Origin: Paenibacillus aquistagni
GTDB taxonomy: Bacteria > Bacillota > Bacilli > Paenibacillales > Paenibacillaceae
Assembly (NCBI RefSeq): GCF_900177815.1
Contig: NZ_FXAZ01000001.1
Coordinates: forward strand, 1,240,001-1,304,000
Direction: 5' to 3'
Length of the DNA: 64,000 nucleotides
Part shown: piece by piece, positions 60,571-64,000 of the stretch
How the letters are laid out: each line of letters opens with the position of its first letter
Position numbering within the stretch: the first letter of the stretch is position 1
Program-made: the position numbers and the translations under genes
Notes under the pieces: generated by a model
Told to the model about the DNA's origin: nothing
The model's input: only the letters and a program-made list of their open reading frames with translations
Databases searched by the model: none

Positions 60571-60860
60571 ATGTCTAATATACAAGGTAGAGTTATTATC
60601 ATTACAGGTGCATCTAGTGGAATTGGAGCAGCTACAGCCACAGAGCTTGCGTCCAAGGGCGCCAAGCTGGTGCTGGTTGCTCGTCCGTGAGGATCGAAAC
60701 TTGCAAGACGAGATTCAGAATCATGGTGGTCAGGCGATCTATCAAGTTGCAGATGTTGCTTCTCACAAGCAAATGGAAGAACTGGCGGAATATGCGCTTG
60801 AACAGTTTGGAACAATCGATGTTCTTGTGAACAATGCGGGCATTATGCCGCAAGCCTTTC
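60571..60860 (+). pseudogene. Short-chain dehydrogenase remnant, frameshifted and truncated
   Basis: From ATG 60571 the frame reads '[34 protein letters not shown]' (in segments), the Rossmann start of SDR enzymes, then stops at TGA 60688. The SDR sequence goes on in another frame with 'DEIQNHGGQAIYQVADVASHK' and 'LEQFGTIDVLVNNAGIMPQ' and then ends at the MFS gene. So there is a frameshift or small deletion near 60686 and the catalytic YxxxK half is missing. It cannot make a working enzyme. Confidence 0.85.
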
Positions 60861-60892
60861 TTTTCATGTCCTTTCTTGAAGGGGGATACAAG

Positions 60893-62053
60893 ATGGAGCG
60901 CTTATGGACCAAATCGTTTGTATTCATGACCTTAGCCATGTTATTTCTATTCATCGCATTTTACTCGCTGCTTCCGACACTGCCGCAGTTTGTCAAACAG
61001 ATCGGCGGCAGCGAAGCACAAGTTGGATGGGTCACAGGGGTGTTCATGCTGTCAGCAGTCCTCTTTCGTCCAATCATTGGCGGACTTCTAGATCGATATG
61101 GCAGACGAGCATTTATGGTATCCGGGCTGATTATGTTTATCATCGCGATGTACATGTATAACTTCGTTGGGGGAGTCGTAGTTCTGATCGGACTTCGATT
61201 CATGCACGGCATAAGCTGGGCATTCTCTACAACTGCAATGATCACGTCTACGACAGACATGATTCCTGACGCCCGCCGCGGAGAAGGCATGGGGTGGTTC
61301 AGCATGGCTATGACACTTGCGATGGCTATCGGGCCCATGTATGGATTATGGGTCATACAGCATCAGTCATACCATGAGCTATTTCTATATGCGGTTGTTC
61401 TCTCCAGTGCAGCTCTCATCTTGATGATTGGAGTGAAAATGCCGTCTCGGCCGCAATTTGCGGTTAAAAGCATCGTGCTTTTCGAAAGATCCGTCTTGCC
61501 CGTGAACGTGGCGACCTTTTTTCTATACGTTGCATATGGCGGAATAACAGCCTTTGTCGCGCTTTTTATTGGATCTATCGGGGTAAACTCCGGGGTGTTC
61601 TTTCTCGTCTATGCCGCTATGCTAGCTTTCAGCCGCCCTATAGCAGGTAAAATGTCGGATCGTCAAGGCGAGCGCTTCGTTATTATACCTTCGCTTCTGA
61701 TTGCGGCCGTTGCACTGGTCGTGCTCAGTCTCTCAACGGGATTGCTAGGTGTACTCATTTCCGCGATGCTTTATGGCATAGGCTTTGGTTCAGCTCAGCC
61801 AGCCCTTCAGGCAGCAACGCTGCGCCTAGCTCCTCCAGATCGAGCAGGCGTGGCCAACGCTTCCTTCTTGACTGCTACAGACCTAGGTATTGGACTAGGA
61901 TCTATTCTACTTGGCTGGGTATTGCAATTATCAGATTATCGCATGCTGTTCATGGTTAGCGCTGCCTCGGTTGGCGTTTGCCTGCTGCTGTTTATCCTCT
62001 TTGTGAGACATATGAAGTCATATCCTGAGCATAAGGCAGGGGCAGATGTGTAA
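60893..62053 (+). CDS. MFS transporter
   Basis: 386 residues from ATG 60893 with AAGGGGG upstream, about 12 membrane helices. The MFS loop motif is 'GGLLDRYGRRAFMV' after helix 2 and 'GKMSDRQGERFVI' after helix 8; 'GIGFGSAQPALQAATLRLAPPDRAGVANASF' lies in helix 10-11. It probably exports a small drug-like or metabolic compound by proton antiport. The SDR remnant before it is in frame, so a longer fused reading from upstream is possible but not supported. Confidence 0.9.
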   Translation: MERLWTKSFVFMTLAMLFLFIAFYSLLPTLPQFVKQIGGSEAQVGWVTGVFMLSAVLFRPIIGGLLDRYGRRAFMVSGLIMFIIAMYMYNFVGGVVVLIGLRFMHGISWAFSTTAMITSTTDMIPDARRGEGMGWFSMAMTLAMAIGPMYGLWVIQHQSYHELFLYAVVLSSAALILMIGVKMPSRPQFAVKSIVLFERSVLPVNVATFFLYVAYGGITAFVALFIGSIGVNSGVFFLVYAAMLAFSRPIAGKMSDRQGERFVIIPSLLIAAVALVVLSLSTGLLGVLISAMLYGIGFGSAQPALQAATLRLAPPDRAGVANASFLTATDLGIGLGSILLGWVLQLSDYRMLFMVSAASVGVCLLLFILFVRHMKSYPEHKAGADV

Positions 62054-62132
62054 AACAAGTAAAGGTACATGCCCCCATGCATTTCCTGTCCTCTCACTAT
62101 CAAAAGCCGCAATGACTAGATATACTTCCCAG

Positions 62133-62166
62133 TAAAAAAAGGAGCCCCTTCTGAGGCTCCTTTTTA
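62133..62166. terminator. Bidirectional terminator between MFS and MetX-like genes
   Basis: AAAAAAAGGAGCC pairs with GGCTCCTTTTT around CCTTCTGA; T tracts exist on both strands. Confidence 0.85.
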
Positions 62167-62247
62167 TATGTCCGTACCCTATAACTTGAAGACGACCGTA
62201 CGACCAAACGGTGCCATTACATCATGGCGCAATGTTAAAGTCATGAT

Positions 62248-63255
62248 TTATCGCAAAAATTGTTTCAGGTAGTTATCGATGACCAGCGAATCCGGATCGT
62301 TGGCCCCGATCCCGAAGCAGTGGCCCCATTTGGATTCAATTGGCTGGAATACCGCATTCGGCATAAGGCTTGCTTCATATGCATTGTCCTGAGGTGGAAA
62401 GAATAGATCCGTCGAACCCGGCATAACAAGGGCAGGGGCGGTGATTCGCTGCAGTGCCTGCTCTAAGCGGCCATTATCAGCAGGAGTAGCGCTGATATCC
62501 CCATGTATCCCTGTTCGAAGCATCGCAATCAAGTCGTTCGCATCAAAAGAGAAGAATACGTTATCCCAATAGTCTTCAAGGTAAGACTTCAACGTTGGGT
62601 ATCCCTCTGTTTGATACAGCTGTTCCAAGTAATAGGCTTGGGAGAATCCCCACGGGGCATAAGCACGCCCCATAGCAGATAATCCTGCTGCTGGAGGACA
62701 ACTATAATCCCCAGCCTCCCAATTAGAGTCGGCTTGCAAAGCAGCAATCAGCGACTCAAACACAACTTGTGCGTGCGGTCTGGTTTTTGCGGTTCCGCCA
62801 AACGGTGCAATTCGCTCTACCATCTCCGGATAGCTTGCTCCCCATTGAAACGTTTGCAGCGCCCCAAGCGACCAGCCTACGACCAAAGCCAGCTTTGAAA
62901 TGCCAAATTTCTGCGTTACAAGCTGGTGCTGCAGCCGGACATTATCGTAAATGGTGACAAGCGGGAAGTTCGCTCTATCAAAAGGAGCCGGAGTATTGCT
63001 TGGGGAGGATGAAAGTCCGTTCCCTAGCATATTAGGCACAATAATAAAGTACTTGTCGGGATCAAGGGCTTTTCCTGGCCCAATCAACCACTCATTATCC
63101 GTATGCAAGCCAGCGAACCAGGTTGGATAAACAATCGCATTGCTTCTGGATGCGTTTAAGGTTCCATAGGTTTTATAAGCAAGAAAGGCATTAGGCAGGA
63201 TATGGCCCGATTGCAGCTCAACATCTCCAAGTGGATATATTTCATAATCGCTCAT
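62248..63255 (-). CDS. MetX-like alpha/beta hydrolase / acyltransferase
   Basis: 335 residues. 'QSGHILPNAFLAYKTYGTLN' and 'PDKYFIIVPNMLGNGLSSSPSN' are the homoserine-acetyltransferase-like start. The nucleophile elbow is 'LVVGWSLGALQTFQWG', where true MetX has GGSMGG, so this is a related hydrolase rather than a clear MetX. Asp in 'PGSTDLFFPP' and His in 'SKWGHCFGIG' finish the triad. AAGGAG precedes the ATG. It is divergent from a LysR gene that probably regulates it. Confidence 0.85.
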   Translation of the reverse strand: MSDYEIYPLGDVELQSGHILPNAFLAYKTYGTLNASRSNAIVYPTWFAGLHTDNEWLIGPGKALDPDKYFIIVPNMLGNGLSSSPSNTPAPFDRANFPLVTIYDNVRLQHQLVTQKFGISKLALVVGWSLGALQTFQWGASYPEMVERIAPFGGTAKTRPHAQVVFESLIAALQADSNWEAGDYSCPPAAGLSAMGRAYAPWGFSQAYYLEQLYQTEGYPTLKSYLEDYWDNVFFSFDANDLIAMLRTGIHGDISATPADNGRLEQALQRITAPALVMPGSTDLFFPPQDNAYEASLMPNAVFQPIESKWGHCFGIGANDPDSLVIDNYLKQFLR

Positions 63256-63325
63256 ATGATCTGATTCTCCTTGTATTGTATTTTTCGATATTCAGCATGT
63301 ATCAAGTCGAAAGCCAAACATGCTA

Positions 63326-63402
63326 GTAGAGTAAAGCTTGATTTTTACTCTACGACAGGATTACTATCAATTCAACGAAACGTATTTGAATGTAACATTC
63401 AA
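63326..63402. promoter_or_regulatory. Two inverted repeats in the MetX-like/LysR divergent region
   Basis: GTAGAGTAAA (63326-63335) pairs with TTTACTCTAC (63344-63353). TTGAATG-TAA-CATTCAA (63386-63402) is a second, with the T-N11-A type spacing of LysR boxes. They are candidate binding sites for the LysR protein encoded next to them. Confidence 0.55.
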
Positions 63403-63430
63403 TTATTTTGAATATAGAGGTGCTTTCTTA

Positions 63431-64000
63431 ATGGAAATCCGACAGCTAAAAACATTTTGGACACTTGCTTCTACACGCAGTTTTAGCCGAACTGCCGAAT
63501 CGCTTAACTATGTTCCGTCAACCGTAACGATGCAGATCAAAGCTTTGGAGGAAGAATTAGGGGTCAAGCTGCTGGATCGCCTTGGCAAGACAGTCGTATT
63601 AACAGACGCAGGCCACCAATTGCTGCCTTACGCCAACAAAATTTTAAATGATATTGAAGAAGCCAAGCAGGTTTCAAGTCAGAGCGGGGAAGTGAGCGGC
63701 ACCATCGTTATAGGCGCGGACGAAGTGATATGCACGTATCGCTTGCCTGCGCTGCTCCGGCTTTTTCGCGAGCGTTATCCGCATGTTCGTCTTTTATTTC
63801 GCCCCTTGTCCAGCCACAATCTGAAGCAGAGCTTGCGCGAAGGGAAGGCGGATGTGGTATTTATGCTGGATGAGCCAGCCGAGTCGATAGATCTGCATAC
63901 GGAGCGATTACTGGATGAGCCCTTTCTAATGGTCGTGTCTCCTGACCATCCGCTAGCTTCGCGGTCCGCATTAAGCATAAAAGACTTTCACGGAGAGCAT
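63431..64000 (+). CDS. LysR-family regulator, N-terminal part (cut by window end)
   Basis: 190 codons from ATG 63431 without a stop, running off the window. GAGGTG lies 10 bases before the ATG. The N-terminal winged helix reads 'MEIRQLKTFWTLASTRSFSRTAESLNYVPSTVTMQIKALEEELG' in segments, followed by the first lobe of the effector domain ('VIGADEVICTYRLPALLRLF'). It is divergent from the MetX-like gene, the usual LysR layout. Confidence 0.93.
   Translation, partial: MEIRQLKTFWTLASTRSFSRTAESLNYVPSTVTMQIKALEEELGVKLLDRLGKTVVLTDAGHQLLPYANKILNDIEEAKQVSSQSGEVSGTIVIGADEVICTYRLPALLRLFRERYPHVRLLFRPLSSHNLKQSLREGKADVVFMLDEPAESIDLHTERLLDEPFLMVVSPDHPLASRSALSIKDFHGEH

Noticed and set aside
60560-62053. One long SDR-MFS fusion protein
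   Set aside because: The SDR start is in a different frame from the MFS gene, and ATG 60893 has its own ribosome site, so a natural fusion is not supported.
62248-63255. Homoserine O-acetyltransferase (metX) under S-box control
   Set aside because: The nucleophile motif differs from true MetX (GWSLGA instead of GGSMGG), no S-box is present upstream and no methionine genes are adjacent.

Overview
The window looks like a chromosomal segment of a Paenibacillus-like, low-to-mid GC Gram-positive bacterium. The evidence is strong AGGAGG-type ribosome binding sites with frequent TTG/GTG starts, Bacillota-style intrinsic terminators and a T-box, a secreted protein with a copper-amine-oxidase-N 'stalk' domain, a large secreted GH20 enzyme with discoidin domains, paired half-size CHR transporters and a GntR/YtrA-type ABC operon. 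I see no rRNA, tRNA, CRISPR array, insertion sequence or prophage.

Layout. 1-6.9 kb: end of a siderophore permease gene, a secreted stalk-domain protein, an acetyltransferase, a YdcF-like membrane protein, a zinc-finger protein coupled to map, two tandem class-3 lipase-like genes (one lacking the nucleophilic serine) and a K-channel-like protein without the usual filter. 7-8.6 kb: a sulfatase with a readable promoter carrying a cre-like site and a LacI-type palindrome. 8.7-11.8 kb: a beta-propeller-like protein, then a kinase-HD protein and an RNA ligase that together look like an RNA-repair cassette. 12-20.5 kb: a run of SUFU, zinc-ribbon, ankyrin, YwqG/DUF1963 and SUKH proteins plus unknowns, resembling a poly-immunity locus without visible toxins. 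20.6-22.5 kb: an AraC regulator with a proline-dehydrogenase-like protein. 22.8-26.3 kb: the GH20 enzyme. 26.6-35.2 kb: single-gene units (SUKH-like, GNATs, M29 aminopeptidase, alpha/beta hydrolase, ADP-ribosylglycohydrolase, methyltransferase, unknowns).

35.3-40.8 kb: a LysR regulator divergent from a chromate-type transporter pair, a membrane carbon-nitrogen hydrolase with a LytTR/DUF3021 pair, and an OsmC peroxidase. 40.9-42.3 kb: a tRNA-Trp T-box, a Trp-Trp-Trp leader ORF and an auxiliary-type trpS. 42.5-46.1 kb: a FadR-type regulator with a lone ABC ATPase, then a YtrA-type regulator with an ABC ATPase and permease. 46.5-47.6 kb: a secreted amidohydrolase.

48.2-56.5 kb: a copper/redox region. 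A YtkA/FixH-like lipoprotein leads an overlapping nosD-nosL-nosY-nosF operon with no nosZ in the window. It is followed by a second YtkA-like lipoprotein with a PepSY membrane protein on the other strand, then a ResA-like thioredoxin, a small anchored protein and a two-component system. 56.7-64 kb: a LacI regulator with a HAD phosphatase, a Rieske protein with a large helical extension, a broken SDR gene joined to an MFS transporter, and a MetX-like hydrolase divergent from a LysR gene cut by the window end.

The strongest leads are the T-box/Trp-leader control of trpS, the kinase-HD/RNA-ligase pair, the nosZ-less nos assembly operon, the immunity-type gene cluster and the lipase-like pseudoenzyme. 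All functions are read from sequence motifs and remembered family features; no database search was run.
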